Source: Saprospiraceae bacterium (lineage in GTDB: Bacteria > Bacteroidota > Bacteroidia > Chitinophagales > Saprospiraceae). Taken from it: a stretch of DNA of 64,000 nt. Under the pieces are notes generated by a model. The model was not told the DNA's origin, did no database searches, and worked only from the letters and a program-made list of their open reading frames with translations. Below are positions 54,803 through 63,980 of this stretch, one piece after another (positions within the stretch are counted from its first letter, which is position 1; every line of letters begins with the position of its first letter). Location of the stretch: assembly GCA_020631105.1 (NCBI GenBank), contig JAHDHW010000002.1, positions 96,308 to 160,307 on the forward strand, written 5' to 3'. The position numbers were made by a program, and so were the translations under genes.

Positions 54803-55684
54803 ATGAGATTACTATTAGGGATACTAGTTTTCACCGCTTGGGCCTTAGTATGCCGATTCGGATACGTATGTATGATCAAAGGCCATTGTAATCCAGAACC
54901 AACAATTGTTGAAGATACCAGGGCCAAGACACTTGACCTTGTTTTGGATGATTCTATTGTTTACCTACGCAATTATGACCAGTTTAAGTTTAGATCAGGT
55001 TTAATCCAACCCGACTTAAATGATAATAATAAAGCCTATCTCGATAGTCTTGCCAGCGTAATGCAACTGGATACCAATGTTTACTTGACGGTCACTGGTT
55101 TGTTTCGACCTAGTGAAGCCGGTAAAGGTTCTGGAATGTTCGAAGATTTAGGGACTGCCAGAGCTGCTGAAATTCGAAAGTTATTGGTGGCACGAGGGAT
55201 TTCCGAATCACGTATCACTGGCCTGGATACAAAGCTTGGAAGTGGCGAAGGTTTATTACAGCCTGTTGAATTTTCTTTATACACGGATGCTGACGATTCC
55301 CCTGATGAATATTCCAAGATCGTATATACTTTTACGAACATGACTTTCTCAGATGCTAACTTTGAGAAAAACTCTGCGGTGTTCTCCCCAGGGGAAGCAC
55401 TTATGAATTACGCAGACTCTGTCAAAACTTATCTGGACCTTTATCCGGAAAATACATTGACGATTATTGGTCACGCAGATAGCGATGGTACCGATCAACA
55501 TAATTTAAAACTCGGACTAGAACGAGCGGAAAACGCCAAGAAGTATTTTTTAGACCTTGGTGTTACTGCTGCTATTTCAACTGAATCAAAGGGAGAAAGT
55601 GAACCTGCCTTTCCTAATGACTCTGAACTGAACATGCAGAAAAATCGACGCGTGAATTTTGTGATAAGCGAAAAAACAGAATAA
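54803..55684 (+). CDS. Envelope protein with two OmpA-like domains
   Basis: The protein (about 293 residues from ATG 54803; an upstream ATG at 54728 adds 25 non-signal-like residues) has a signal/membrane anchor (RLLLGILVFTAWALVCRFGYV). A first OmpA-like domain is degenerate (about 50-165; LTVTGLFRPSEAGK, DLGTARAAEIRKLLVARGI). A second, C-terminal OmpA-like peptidoglycan-binding domain is canonical (TIIGHADSDGT, LGLERAENAKKYF, NRRVNFVI). It probably ties the envelope to the cell wall. The next gene encodes a membrane coiled-coil protein 57 bases on. Confidence 0.85.
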   Translation: MRLLLGILVFTAWALVCRFGYVCMIKGHCNPEPTIVEDTRAKTLDLVLDDSIVYLRNYDQFKFRSGLIQPDLNDNNKAYLDSLASVMQLDTNVYLTVTGLFRPSEAGKGSGMFEDLGTARAAEIRKLLVARGISESRITGLDTKLGSGEGLLQPVEFSLYTDADDSPDEYSKIVYTFTNMTFSDANFEKNSAVFSPGEALMNYADSVKTYLDLYPENTLTIIGHADSDGTDQHNLKLGLERAENAKKYFLDLGVTAAISTESKGESEPAFPNDSELNMQKNRRVNFVISEKTE

Positions 55685-55741
55685 AATAATCACCTTAGTC
55701 AAACCAAGGTAAAACTCAAGAATAAGCAAAACCTACAAATA

Positions 55742-56734
55742 ATGGATTTAGAAAAATTCAATAGCTTTATTACTCAGTTATTTACTGAAATGTCCCATGA
55801 GGATAGTATTGTAGTGCTAACATTCCTGCTGGGATCTTTTTTGATCGGCCTTCTTTTTGGCTGGTGGTCCGGGCGTAGTGGAGTGCGTAAATTTAAGAAA
55901 GCACTAAAGAAAAAAGAAGACGAGCTAGTTGCTCTAAAAGCAGAACACCAGGCTGTACAAGAGCAACTTGGATTGAAAGAAGCGGATCTGACCAAGGCAC
56001 ATTTAGAAATCGAAGAACTTAAAACTAAGTTGTCTCAGATTGAAAATGAAAAAGCTCAGGTTAACGCACAGCTTTTCGAATCTTCATCTGCTTTAGAGAA
56101 TCTTAAAGCGGATCATTTAGCAAGTCTTTCACAAATAGAAGTGTTGAATAATCAAATTGCAGATTATGCGGATTCAACAGTCGAAGGTGTAAGACCTTCC
56201 TTAGGAGATGTGGATCTTACTTCCGTACAAAATAACTATGATAATGCGAGCATTCGACTTTCTGCTATTGAGGACAAACTGGCCAGACTGGAGCGAGAAA
56301 ATGTAAGCTTAAAATCTGAGATCAATAATATCAAGGGGAATGACACTCCGATTGCTTTCTTGGATGAAGAGCCTACTGTAGATGATAATGATGAAGAGTT
56401 AGAAATTGAAGATGTTGCGGATGATTACGAAGCAGACGCCTTGATAATGGATCCGGAAGAGCGGGCTGCTGTAGCTCGTCAAAGAATTCAGGCGGCATTT
56501 GGTGAGCGGATAATTGTAGCTAACATTGCGGACAAGGATGACCTAAAAAAGATCAATGGCATTGGACCTTTTATCGAACAAAAGCTAAATGATATTGGTA
56601 TTTATACCTATAATCAAATTAGCCAATTCGATGATGACTTGATTAATCAGGTGACAGATGCTATTCAGTTTTTTCCTGGTCGGATCAAACGAGACGATTG
56701 GGTCGGTCAAGCCAACCGTCTCAAAAAAGGCTAA
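55742..56734 (+). CDS. Membrane-anchored coiled-coil protein with C-terminal helix-hairpin-helix domain
   Basis: The 330-residue protein has one membrane helix (about 21-40; SIVVLTFLLGSFLIGLLFGWW). A long coiled coil (about 45-200; heptads rich in Lys, Glu and Leu), an acidic linker (DDNDEELEIEDVADDYEAD) and a C-terminal HhH-like domain (about 265-330; KKINGIGPFIEQKLNDIGI...WVGQANRLKKG) follow. The last part is homologous in pattern to that of the phasin-like protein at 35311. HhH domains usually bind DNA, so a membrane-to-nucleoid tether is conceivable. The function is unknown. Confidence 0.8.
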   Translation: MDLEKFNSFITQLFTEMSHEDSIVVLTFLLGSFLIGLLFGWWSGRSGVRKFKKALKKKEDELVALKAEHQAVQEQLGLKEADLTKAHLEIEELKTKLSQIENEKAQVNAQLFESSSALENLKADHLASLSQIEVLNNQIADYADSTVEGVRPSLGDVDLTSVQNNYDNASIRLSAIEDKLARLERENVSLKSEINNIKGNDTPIAFLDEEPTVDDNDEELEIEDVADDYEADALIMDPEERAAVARQRIQAAFGERIIVANIADKDDLKKINGIGPFIEQKLNDIGIYTYNQISQFDDDLINQVTDAIQFFPGRIKRDDWVGQANRLKKG

Positions 56735-56744
56735 CCTAAATCTG

Positions 56745-56784
56745 GTAAAAAACAAGTGTTGAGAAGTCGGCACTTGTTTTTTAC
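56745..56784 (+). terminator. Intrinsic terminator after the HhH protein gene
   Basis: GTAAAAAACAAGTG (56745-56758) pairs with CACTTGTTTTTTAC (56771-56784). The stem includes the A and T runs, so it ends transcription before the ilv leader and may also work leftward. Confidence 0.88.
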
Positions 56785-56831
56785 AAAAAATAAATACACC
56801 TTTATACGGTAATAAAAAATACATCTTCTAT

Positions 56832-56888
56832 ATGAATACTCAGCACATTATTATTTCTATCGTCATTATTAACGTCATTAACACTTAA
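56832..56888 (+). CDS. ilv operon leader peptide
   Basis: An 18-codon ORF encodes MNTQHIIISIVIINVINT followed by TAA. Seven of the 18 residues are Ile and two Val, with Ile-Ile-Ile and Ile-Val-Ile-Ile runs. That is the hallmark of an amino-acid attenuation leader for the isoleucine/valine genes that begin 535 bases downstream with ilvD. Its stop codon is directly followed by the antiterminator strand, and an intrinsic terminator lies 36 bases beyond. There is no Shine-Dalgarno, as usual in this phylum. Confidence 0.85.
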   Translation: MNTQHIIISIVIINVINT

Positions 56889-56890
56889 TG

Positions 56891-56944
56891 CGAAGGAAAT
56901 GGTTGTGTAATATTATAACAAAACAAAAAAGCCACTTTCCTTCG
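56891..56944 (+). promoter_or_regulatory. ilv attenuator: antiterminator structure
   Basis: CGAAGGAAATGG (56891-56902) pairs with CCACTTTCCTTCG (56932-56944), nine bp plus three after one bulge. It uses the left arm of the terminator hairpin, so the two structures exclude each other. A ribosome at the leader stop codon would cover the antiterminator strand and allow termination; one stalled at the Ile/Val codons would leave it free. The mechanism is inferred from the geometry. Confidence 0.8.
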
Positions 56945-56958
56945 AAAGTGGCTTTTTT
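56925..56958 (+). terminator. ilv attenuator: intrinsic terminator
   Basis: GCCACTTTC (56931-56939) pairs perfectly with GAAAGTGGC (56944-56952), with a four-base loop, six A before and six T after. It follows the Ile/Val-rich leader peptide and lies 465 bases before ilvD. Confidence 0.92.
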
Positions 56959-57423
56959 GTTTTTAGGAAGTGTATTAAAGCGGATAGTTGGTTTGCTGCC
57001 AACAAAATGGGCTCAAAGTGATTGTATTTGGTTAGTGGTACTGCCAGTGAAAATAATTAATGACAAAAGTGTTGTACCCCAGGTAGGATAATTAAACTGA
57101 TAATACCAATTAGTCATAAATGGTTTCGACTAAGTAAAATCATTTAACACTATAAAATGAAATCATACAGCATCATTTTGATTTAGCTAAGCGTAAAATC
57201 TAAAACCAGAGCAATGATAAGGCTACAATAAGGCGCTTAATGAAGTTCGTAAAGAAATATGATTTAAGTGTTTGTAAATCAATTAGTTAATGGTGATTTC
57301 ATCCTTTAGCAACTGTAAAATGAAGATTATTTGACTTTAATAACGGGGATTGAGCAGATATTTTTGACATTCTGCCTACCTAAACCAGATTTAACCTAGA
57401 TCAACGATAAACGATTAGAATAC
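56959..57423. other. Long untranslated stretch between the attenuator and ilvD
   Basis: This 465-base segment has no ORF worth calling. It is longer than expected between an attenuator and the first structural gene. It might hold a second promoter or another RNA structure; I see a few short imperfect inverted repeats (for example AAATGGTTT with AAAATCATTT near 57118-57145) but nothing definite. Confidence 0.4.
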
Positions 57424-59100
57424 ATGAGTGAACTTAACAAGTACTCCAAACACGTAACCCAAGACGAGACTCAACCTGCTGCGCAGGCTATGTTTCATGC
57501 TATTGGTATGACGGAGGAAGATTTAAAAAAAGCACAAGTTGGTATTGCAAGTACAGGCTGGGAAGGCAACCCTTGTAATATGCACCTGAATGATTTAGCT
57601 AAAGAGGTCAAGGTAGCAGTGAACCAAGAGGACCTAATGGGTTTAATTTTTAATACGATCGGAGTGAGTGATGGTATTAGCATGGGGACGACAGGGATGC
57701 GTTATTCACTACCTTCCCGAGATATAATTGCAGATTCAATTGAGACCGTTGCAGGAGCGCAATGGTATGATGCAATAATTGCCGTTGTCGGTTGCGACAA
57801 AAATATGCCTGGAGCAATGATGGCTTTAGGTCGACTTAATCGTCCGGCAATTCTGGTTTATGGAGGAACCATTAATCCAGGGTGTTATAAAGATCAAAAA
57901 CTAGATATCGTTTCGGCTTTCGAAGCATTAGGACAAAAGATTGCCGGAAATATTACCGAAGAAGATTTTCGTGGTGTAGTACGACATGCTTGTCCTGGGC
58001 CCGGAGCTTGCGGAGGAATGTATACCGCAAACACTATGGCTTCTGCAATCGAAGCAATGGGGATGAGTCTACCTTTTAACTCGTCTAATCCTGCCGTTAG
58101 CTCAGCGAAACAAGATGAATGTAAACGTTTGGGCGAAGCGATTAAGCAATTATTGGTAAAGGATATAAAGCCTAGAGATATTATGACTCGCAAAGCATTT
58201 GAAAATGCAATTACAGTCATTACCGTTCTTGGCGGCTCAACCAATGCAGTACTCCATATGATTGCCATGGCCAAATCCGTAGGAGTGCCATTGACGATCG
58301 ATGATATACAAATGATTGGAGATAAGACGCCTTTTTTGGCTGATCTTAAACCAAGTGGTAAATATGTAATGCGAGATCTTCATGCGGTTGGCGGTGTTCC
58401 GGCAGTAATGAAATTCTTACTGGATAATGGTTATCTACATGGGGACTGTCTAACGGTTACCGGAAAGACTATAGCAGAAAATCTCTCTGAGGTACCTACG
58501 CTCGCTGATGACCAAGACGTCATTCGGCCTTTATCCAATCCAATTAAACCAACCGGACACTTACAAATTCTCTATGGGAATATTGCTTCTGGTGGATCGG
58601 TTGCCAAAATCACAGGGAAAGAAGGAGAGGTGTTCACTGGGACAGCTCGAGTATTTGATAGCGAACAAGCAGCGAATGATGCCATCGGAGCAGGATCGAT
58701 AAAAGCGGGGGATGTTATTGTGATTAGATACTCTGGCCCTAAAGGTGCGCCGGGCATGCCAGAGATGTTAAAACCAACCTCAGCGATTATGGGGGCAGGC
58801 TTAGGAGATGATGTTGCTTTGATTACTGATGGGCGCTTTTCCGGAGGAACGCATGGATTCGTCGTTGGCCACATTACGCCTGAGGCACAAGTTGGCGGGT
58901 TAATTGCGCTATTACAAGATGGAGATAAGATTACTATTGATGCAATAAATAATAAACTAGATGCCCATTTGGAACAAGCCGAAATCGATCGGCGACGTGC
59001 TGAATGGAATGCACCTGAATTAGTAGCTAAAAGCGGGATGCTTCGCAAGTATGCGAAGTGTGTTTCTTCTGCTAGTGAAGGATGTGTAACTGACCAATAA
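57424..59100 (+). CDS. ilvD: Dihydroxy-acid dehydratase
   Basis: IlvD removes water from dihydroxy acids to give the 2-oxo acid precursors of valine and isoleucine. The 558-residue protein has the cluster-binding cysteines in [14 protein letters not shown] and [17 protein letters not shown], and the catalytic-region motifs [26 protein letters not shown] and [11 protein letters not shown]. It is the first gene of the ilvD-B-N-C-A operon and follows the leader-peptide attenuator. Confidence 0.97.
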   Translation: MSELNKYSKHVTQDETQPAAQAMFHAIGMTEEDLKKAQVGIASTGWEGNPCNMHLNDLAKEVKVAVNQEDLMGLIFNTIGVSDGISMGTTGMRYSLPSRDIIADSIETVAGAQWYDAIIAVVGCDKNMPGAMMALGRLNRPAILVYGGTINPGCYKDQKLDIVSAFEALGQKIAGNITEEDFRGVVRHACPGPGACGGMYTANTMASAIEAMGMSLPFNSSNPAVSSAKQDECKRLGEAIKQLLVKDIKPRDIMTRKAFENAITVITVLGGSTNAVLHMIAMAKSVGVPLTIDDIQMIGDKTPFLADLKPSGKYVMRDLHAVGGVPAVMKFLLDNGYLHGDCLTVTGKTIAENLSEVPTLADDQDVIRPLSNPIKPTGHLQILYGNIASGGSVAKITGKEGEVFTGTARVFDSEQAANDAIGAGSIKAGDVIVIRYSGPKGAPGMPEMLKPTSAIMGAGLGDDVALITDGRFSGGTHGFVVGHITPEAQVGGLIALLQDGDKITIDAINNKLDAHLEQAEIDRRRAEWNAPELVAKSGMLRKYAKCVSSASEGCVTDQ

Positions 59101-59112
59101 AACTAAATTCTT

Positions 59113-60858
59113 ATGGAAAGAGCATTTCATACTGAAAAATCTTCGGGAGAACCGATCGCTACAAAAAAACGGACCGTTACAGGTGCGGAAGCAGTTCTGC
59201 TTTGTTTATTAGAAGAGGGAGTCGACACTATTTTTGGCTACCCAGGTGGAGCGATTATGCCGGTTTATGATGCATTGTATCATTACCAGGATAGATTGCA
59301 ACATATCTTACCAAGGCACGAGCAAGGCGCTATTCATGCTGCTCAGGGATACTCGCGAGTCACTCGTAAAACGGGAGTCTGTATGGCAACCTCAGGACCG
59401 GGGGCGACTAATCTGATTACAGGTATTGGTGATGCAACGATGGATTCTACGCCAGTTGTTTGTATTACCGGACAAGTATATAGTAAAGCATTAGGATCTG
59501 ATGCTTTTCAGGAAGTAGATGTAATTGGATGTACCACTGCGGTTACTAAATGGAATTACCAGATTACCCGTGCAGAAGAAATACCGGAGATATTTGCCAA
59601 GGCATTTTACATTGCGAACTCTGGACGACCAGGTGCAGTAGTAATTGATATTACTAAGGATGCTCAGTTTGGTGAATTGGATTTTAGCTATAACAAAAAG
59701 CCAATTATTAGAAGCTATCATCCAAACCCGAAGCCTAAGAAAAAAGACTTAGAAGCAGCGGCAGCATTAATCAATAATGCAAAAAAGCCGTTTATCCTGG
59801 CAGGGCATGGTATTCAGATTGCACATGCACAGGAAGCTTTTCAAAAGTTTATTGAAAAGACCGGAATTCCGGTAGGTTGTACAATCCATGGCTTGTCATC
59901 GATCCCTTCGGATCACCCATTACATATGGGAATGTTAGGAATGCATGGTAATTATGGCCCTAACATAAAGACGAATGAATGCGATGTCCTGATCGCTATC
60001 GGAATGCGTTTTGATGATCGGGTGACTGGAGACATTACCCGCTATGCCAAGCAAGCAAGGGTTATTCACATAGAGATAGACCCTTCTGAAATTAATAAAA
60101 ATGTAAAGGCAGAGGTTCCTTTACTCTCTGATGCTAAACTTGCCCTAGAAGCATTACTGCCATTAGTGAAAGAGAAAACTTATCCTGAGTGGTTAGCGGA
60201 GTTTGAAGCATGCCGGAAAGAGGAAGAAGAAAAAGTAGTGAAACGCGATTTACAAGCCAATGCGGAAGGGCAAATCCGAATGGGACAGGTAGTACACCGG
60301 GTTAGTGAGTTGACGAAAGGTGAAGCAATCGTCGTAACGGATGTTGGGCAACACCAGATGTCTGCTGCTCGCTACTATAACTATCAATCAACGAACCAAT
60401 GGGTTTCTTCTGGTGGAGCAGGGACCATGGGCTACGGCTTGCCAGCTGCCTTTGGAGCCAAGTTAGCGAAGCCGGAAACAGAAGTAATTGCATTCATCGG
60501 AGATGGTGGATTTCAGATGACGATACAAGAGTTGGGGATGTGTAGCCAGTGGAACGTAGGGGTGAAAATTGTGCTTCTGGACAATGAATATTTAGGTATG
60601 GTCCGTCAGTGGCAACAATTATTTTTTGATCGGCGCTATTCTTCCGTTGCACTACAAAATCCGGATTTTTTAAAGATCGCTGATGGTTTTGGAGTTGCGG
60701 GCCGGCAAGTTGCTGATCCAAACGAATTGGACGCCGCTATTCAGGAAATGTTGGATTTTGATGGCCCTTACTTACTACATGTGAAAGTCGAGAAAGAAGA
60801 AAATATTTTTCCTATGATCCCTTCGGGTAGCTCTGTTTCAGAGATTCGCCTGGAGTAG
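59113..60858 (+). CDS. ilvB: Acetolactate synthase large (catalytic) subunit
   Basis: IlvB condenses pyruvate with pyruvate or 2-oxobutyrate using thiamine diphosphate, the first common step of branched-chain synthesis. The 581-residue protein has the N-terminal [14 protein letters not shown] segment, the catalytic glutamate in [16 protein letters not shown], the FAD-region [10 protein letters not shown] and the TPP-binding [12 protein letters not shown]...[12 protein letters not shown] motif. It starts 12 bases after ilvD and is followed 14 bases later by the regulatory subunit gene ilvN. Confidence 0.97.
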   Translation: MERAFHTEKSSGEPIATKKRTVTGAEAVLLCLLEEGVDTIFGYPGGAIMPVYDALYHYQDRLQHILPRHEQGAIHAAQGYSRVTRKTGVCMATSGPGATNLITGIGDATMDSTPVVCITGQVYSKALGSDAFQEVDVIGCTTAVTKWNYQITRAEEIPEIFAKAFYIANSGRPGAVVIDITKDAQFGELDFSYNKKPIIRSYHPNPKPKKKDLEAAAALINNAKKPFILAGHGIQIAHAQEAFQKFIEKTGIPVGCTIHGLSSIPSDHPLHMGMLGMHGNYGPNIKTNECDVLIAIGMRFDDRVTGDITRYAKQARVIHIEIDPSEINKNVKAEVPLLSDAKLALEALLPLVKEKTYPEWLAEFEACRKEEEEKVVKRDLQANAEGQIRMGQVVHRVSELTKGEAIVVTDVGQHQMSAARYYNYQSTNQWVSSGGAGTMGYGLPAAFGAKLAKPETEVIAFIGDGGFQMTIQELGMCSQWNVGVKIVLLDNEYLGMVRQWQQLFFDRRYSSVALQNPDFLKIADGFGVAGRQVADPNELDAAIQEMLDFDGPYLLHVKVEKEENIFPMIPSGSSVSEIRLE

Positions 60859-60872
60859 AAAATGAAAATAAA

Positions 60873-61397
60873 ATGAAAGAATTTACTATATCCGTATTTA
60901 CAGAACACAAGGCTGGTATCATGGCCAGAGTATTATCTGTATTTACTAAGCGACATATCAATATTGAAAGTTTGACGACTTCAAAGTCTTCTATAAAAGG
61001 AATTCACCGCTTTACAATTGTGGTAAAGCAAGAAGAAGAACAAGTTCGAAAATTAGTCGGACAAATTGATAAGCAAGTTGATGTGATTAAAGCATTCTAT
61101 TATTCTTCTGAGGAAATTGTACACCAAGAAGTCGCACTTTACAAAGTGCCGACTGCTGCTTTTTCGCAAGGAGATAAAGTAGAAGAGTTGATTCGGTCAT
61201 ATAATGCTCGAATATTATCAATTGAGCCGGAATACATTGTGGTTGAAAAAACCGGACATCCAACGGAGACGGAGGCATTACTCAAAGAGTTCGAGCAAAT
61301 TGGAATTTATGAATTTGTACGTTCCGGACGAGTTGCAATCATCAAGCAGATGGAACCATTAAATAATTATTTGAAATCACTTGAAGAAGTAAATTAA
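60873..61397 (+). CDS. ilvN: Acetolactate synthase small (regulatory) subunit
   Basis: The 174-residue protein has an N-terminal ACT domain (about 1-75; ISVFTEHKAGIMARVLSVFTKRHINIESL) and a C-terminal domain of the IlvN/IlvH family. The subunit gives valine feedback inhibition and full activity to IlvB. It lies in the ilv operon; the gap to ilvC is 123 bases. Confidence 0.95.
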   Translation: MKEFTISVFTEHKAGIMARVLSVFTKRHINIESLTTSKSSIKGIHRFTIVVKQEEEQVRKLVGQIDKQVDVIKAFYYSSEEIVHQEVALYKVPTAAFSQGDKVEELIRSYNARILSIEPEYIVVEKTGHPTETEALLKEFEQIGIYEFVRSGRVAIIKQMEPLNNYLKSLEEVN

Positions 61398-61520
61398 TAC
61401 TGTTTTAGGTTTAAGCCTGGCTAGAACTTATAACAAACTAATAAAGACGAGTTTTGAACTCGGGCGAATAAAAATCATTCATCATTAAAAGATATCTCCG
61501 ATATCAAAAACTTTAAACTA

Positions 61521-62579
61521 ATGGCAAAAATAAATTTTGGGGGCACCGAAGAACAAGTAGCTACCCGCGACGAATTTCCACTAGCAAAAGCAAGAGAAAT
61601 ACTTAAAGACGAAACTATTGCAATTATTGGATATGGTGTACAAGGCCCAGGGCAGGCACTTAATTTACGTGACAATGGGTTTAATGTAATCGTTGGCCAA
61701 CGTCAGCCTTCCAAATCATGGGATAAAGCAGTTGCCGATGGCTTCGTTCCTGGCGAGACTTTATTCAGTATTGAAGAAGCAGCTAAACGTGGGACGGTTA
61801 TCCAATATCTTTTATCGGATGCTGCACAGATTTCTCAGTGGGAAACTATCAAAGAGCAACTTACTCCGGGTAAAGCTTTGTATTTCTCTCATGGATTTGC
61901 CGTTACGTATAAAGAACGAACAGGAATTATTCCTCCTGCAGATGTAGATGTGATTCTTGTTGCACCAAAGGGTAGCGGAACGAGCCTGCGTCGAATGTTC
62001 GTTGAAGGACGTGGATTGAATTCCAGTTATGCAATTTTCCAGGATGCTACAGGGCGTGCAGAAGAACGTGTGATTGCACTTGGTATCGGAATTGGTTCTG
62101 GTTACTTATTCAAAACAACTTTCCAAAAAGAAGTATATAGTGACTTGACGGGAGAGCGTGGATCTCTTATGGGAGCTATCCAGGGCTTATTTGCGGCACA
62201 GTATGATTTGCTTCGTTCAAAAGGACATTCTCCTTCGGAAGCGTTTAATGAAACTGTGGAAGAAGCAACGCAGTCTTTATATCCATTGGTTGCTGAAAAT
62301 GGAATGGATTGGATGTATGCGAATTGTTCAACAACTGCTCAGCGTGGAGCATTGGACTGGTGGAAGAAATTCCGTGATGCGGTCAAACCAGTATTTGAGG
62401 AGCTATACGAAAGTGTAGCGACCGGTGAAGAAGCTCAACGCTCTATTGACTCAAATAGTCAAGCAGATTATCGAGATAAACTTAGTGAAGAATTACGTGA
62501 ACTACGTGAATCTGAAATGTGGCAAGCTGGTCGTGCTGTTCGGAATTTACGCCCGGAAAATGAAAAAGTAGAAGCGTAA
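61521..62579 (+). CDS. ilvC: Ketol-acid reductoisomerase
   Basis: IlvC rearranges and reduces acetolactate to dihydroxyisovalerate using NADPH. The 352-residue protein has the Rossmann motif IAIIGYGVQGPGQALNLRDNG. The cofactor loop reads GQRQPSKSW. VILVAPKGSGTSLRRMFVEGRGLNSSYAIFQD and the metal/substrate region KEVYSDLTGERGSLMGAIQGLF...ETVEEATQSLYPLVAENGMDWMY follow. The GYGVQGPGQALN form (rather than GYGSQGHAHALN) differs from the E. coli/plant type, as in other Bacteroidota. Confidence 0.96.
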   Translation: MAKINFGGTEEQVATRDEFPLAKAREILKDETIAIIGYGVQGPGQALNLRDNGFNVIVGQRQPSKSWDKAVADGFVPGETLFSIEEAAKRGTVIQYLLSDAAQISQWETIKEQLTPGKALYFSHGFAVTYKERTGIIPPADVDVILVAPKGSGTSLRRMFVEGRGLNSSYAIFQDATGRAEERVIALGIGIGSGYLFKTTFQKEVYSDLTGERGSLMGAIQGLFAAQYDLLRSKGHSPSEAFNETVEEATQSLYPLVAENGMDWMYANCSTTAQRGALDWWKKFRDAVKPVFEELYESVATGEEAQRSIDSNSQADYRDKLSEELRELRESEMWQAGRAVRNLRPENEKVEA

Positions 62580-62587
62580 TCTATAAG

Positions 62588-62646
62588 CTTAAGTAAGTTG
62601 AGGAGGGAATGATCTCCTTAACTTACTTGAGTATTTAATTTTTTAA
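62588..62646 (+). terminator. Terminator-like hairpin between ilvC and ilvA
   Basis: CTTAAGTAAGTTGAGGAG (62588-62605) pairs over 18 bp, two of them G-U, with CTCCTTAACTTACTTGAG (62614-62631), followed by TATTTAATTTTTT. It would lower or stop read-through from ilvC into ilvA. Confidence 0.75.
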
Positions 62647-62658
62647 TCATCATGTCAT

Positions 62659-63927
62659 ATGTCTTCCGCAGCGAATAAATCATCATCTCTTCTTTCTGTA
62701 GAAAGCGTCTATCAGGCGAGTGTTCGTTTAAAGGGAGTGGCACATCATACCCCTTTGATGTCCAATTATAATCTCTCTGAAGAATATGGCTGTAACCTCT
62801 TTTTGAAACGCGAGGATCTACAAATTGTCCGCTCGTATAAAATCCGGGGAGCTTATAACAAAATGGCTAGCATGCCTGCTGAAGAGCTGAAGGCAGGAAT
62901 CGTGTGTGCTAGTGCGGGTAATCATGCTCAGGGAGTGGCTTTTGCTTGTCAAAAAATGGGGATTGAAGGTACCATCTATATGCCTTCCACTACCCCAAAG
63001 CAAAAAGTGGACAAAGTTCGTCTGTTTGGAAAAGATAAGGTAAAAATTGTACTCGAAGGGGATACCTTTGATGTGTCGTACGACCTGGCAATGCAAGATG
63101 CTACGCAGCACAAAAAAGTGTTTGTCCATCCGTTTAATGATCCTAAAGTAATGGAAGGTCAGGCAACGGTAGGATTAGAAATACTTCAGGATTGTCCTGA
63201 GGAAATTGACATTGTTTTTGTAGCTATTGGAGGCGGAGGCCTAGCATCTGGGCTTGGAAGTTATTTTAAAAAGCTGAGTCCAAGGACCAGAATAATTGGT
63301 GTTGAACCTGCTGGTGCAGCAGCTATGAAAGCAGCCGTTGAAGCGGGACAAGTGGTGACCCTTGATCATATTGATCCGTTTGTGGATGGCGCAGCTGTTC
63401 GACGTGTAGGAGATCATTCTTTTGAGATTTGCCGGAATGTAGTTGATGAATTCATCACCGTCCCTGAAGGTAAAGTTTGCTCTACCATTCTTAAGTTATA
63501 TAATGAAGAAGCAATTGTGGTCGAACCCGCAGGAGCTTTAACCATCGCAGCTTTGGATCTTTTCAAAAAGCAAATTAAAGGTTTGAACGTTGTGTGTGTG
63601 GTTAGTGGTGGGAATAATGATATTACACGGACAGAAGAAATCAAAGAACGGTCTCTTCTTTTTGAAGGATTAAAACACTACTTCATCATCCGGTTTCCAC
63701 AGCGTGCCGGTGCGCTACGGGAATTCCTAAATGTCCTTGGTGAAGGAGACGATATTACGCACTTCGAGTATATCAAAAAAAACAATCGCGAAGCGGGCCC
63801 TGCACTCGTAGGGATAGAGTTAAAGCAGAAGTCTAATTACAATAGTTTGCTTCAGCGCATGCAAGATCAGCGAATCCAATTCCAAACTTTGAATGACAAT
63901 CCTATGTTGTTTGACCTGTTAGTTTAA
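62659..63927 (+). CDS. ilvA: Threonine dehydratase (deaminase)
   Basis: IlvA makes 2-oxobutyrate from threonine, the entry to isoleucine. The 422-residue PLP enzyme has the lysine in VRSYKIRGAYNKM, the SAGNHAQGVAFAC motif, the PLP-phosphate loop GGGGLASGLG and VVSGGNND. A C-terminal ACT-like domain (about 335-422; FIIRFPQRAGALREFLNVLG) should give feedback control by isoleucine. The start at 62659 follows a hairpin after ilvC, so ilvA may be partly separately expressed. Confidence 0.95.
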   Translation: MSSAANKSSSLLSVESVYQASVRLKGVAHHTPLMSNYNLSEEYGCNLFLKREDLQIVRSYKIRGAYNKMASMPAEELKAGIVCASAGNHAQGVAFACQKMGIEGTIYMPSTTPKQKVDKVRLFGKDKVKIVLEGDTFDVSYDLAMQDATQHKKVFVHPFNDPKVMEGQATVGLEILQDCPEEIDIVFVAIGGGGLASGLGSYFKKLSPRTRIIGVEPAGAAAMKAAVEAGQVVTLDHIDPFVDGAAVRRVGDHSFEICRNVVDEFITVPEGKVCSTILKLYNEEAIVVEPAGALTIAALDLFKKQIKGLNVVCVVSGGNNDITRTEEIKERSLLFEGLKHYFIIRFPQRAGALREFLNVLGEGDDITHFEYIKKNNREAGPALVGIELKQKSNYNSLLQRMQDQRIQFQTLNDNPMLFDLLV

Positions 63928-63931
63928 GATT

Positions 63932-63980
63932 AGTCATAAGTCATAAGTCATAAGTCATAAGTCATAAGTCATAAGTCATT
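63932..63980. repeat. Heptanucleotide tandem repeat
   Basis: The 7-base unit AGTCATA occurs six times perfectly, followed by a seventh unit AGTCATT. The array is 49 bases and starts four bases after the ilvA stop codon. Such heptamer arrays vary in copy number by replication slippage. Confidence 0.95.

Noticed and set aside
56888-57091. 67-codon ORF overlapping the ilv attenuator (begins within the TAA of the leader peptide)
   Set aside because: It runs through the terminator hairpin and its composition is explained by the regulatory RNA; the 18-codon upstream ORF is the meaningful one.
58572-59048. 158-codon minus-strand ORF inside ilvD
   Set aside because: It is antisense to conserved ilvD sequence and has no domain of its own.
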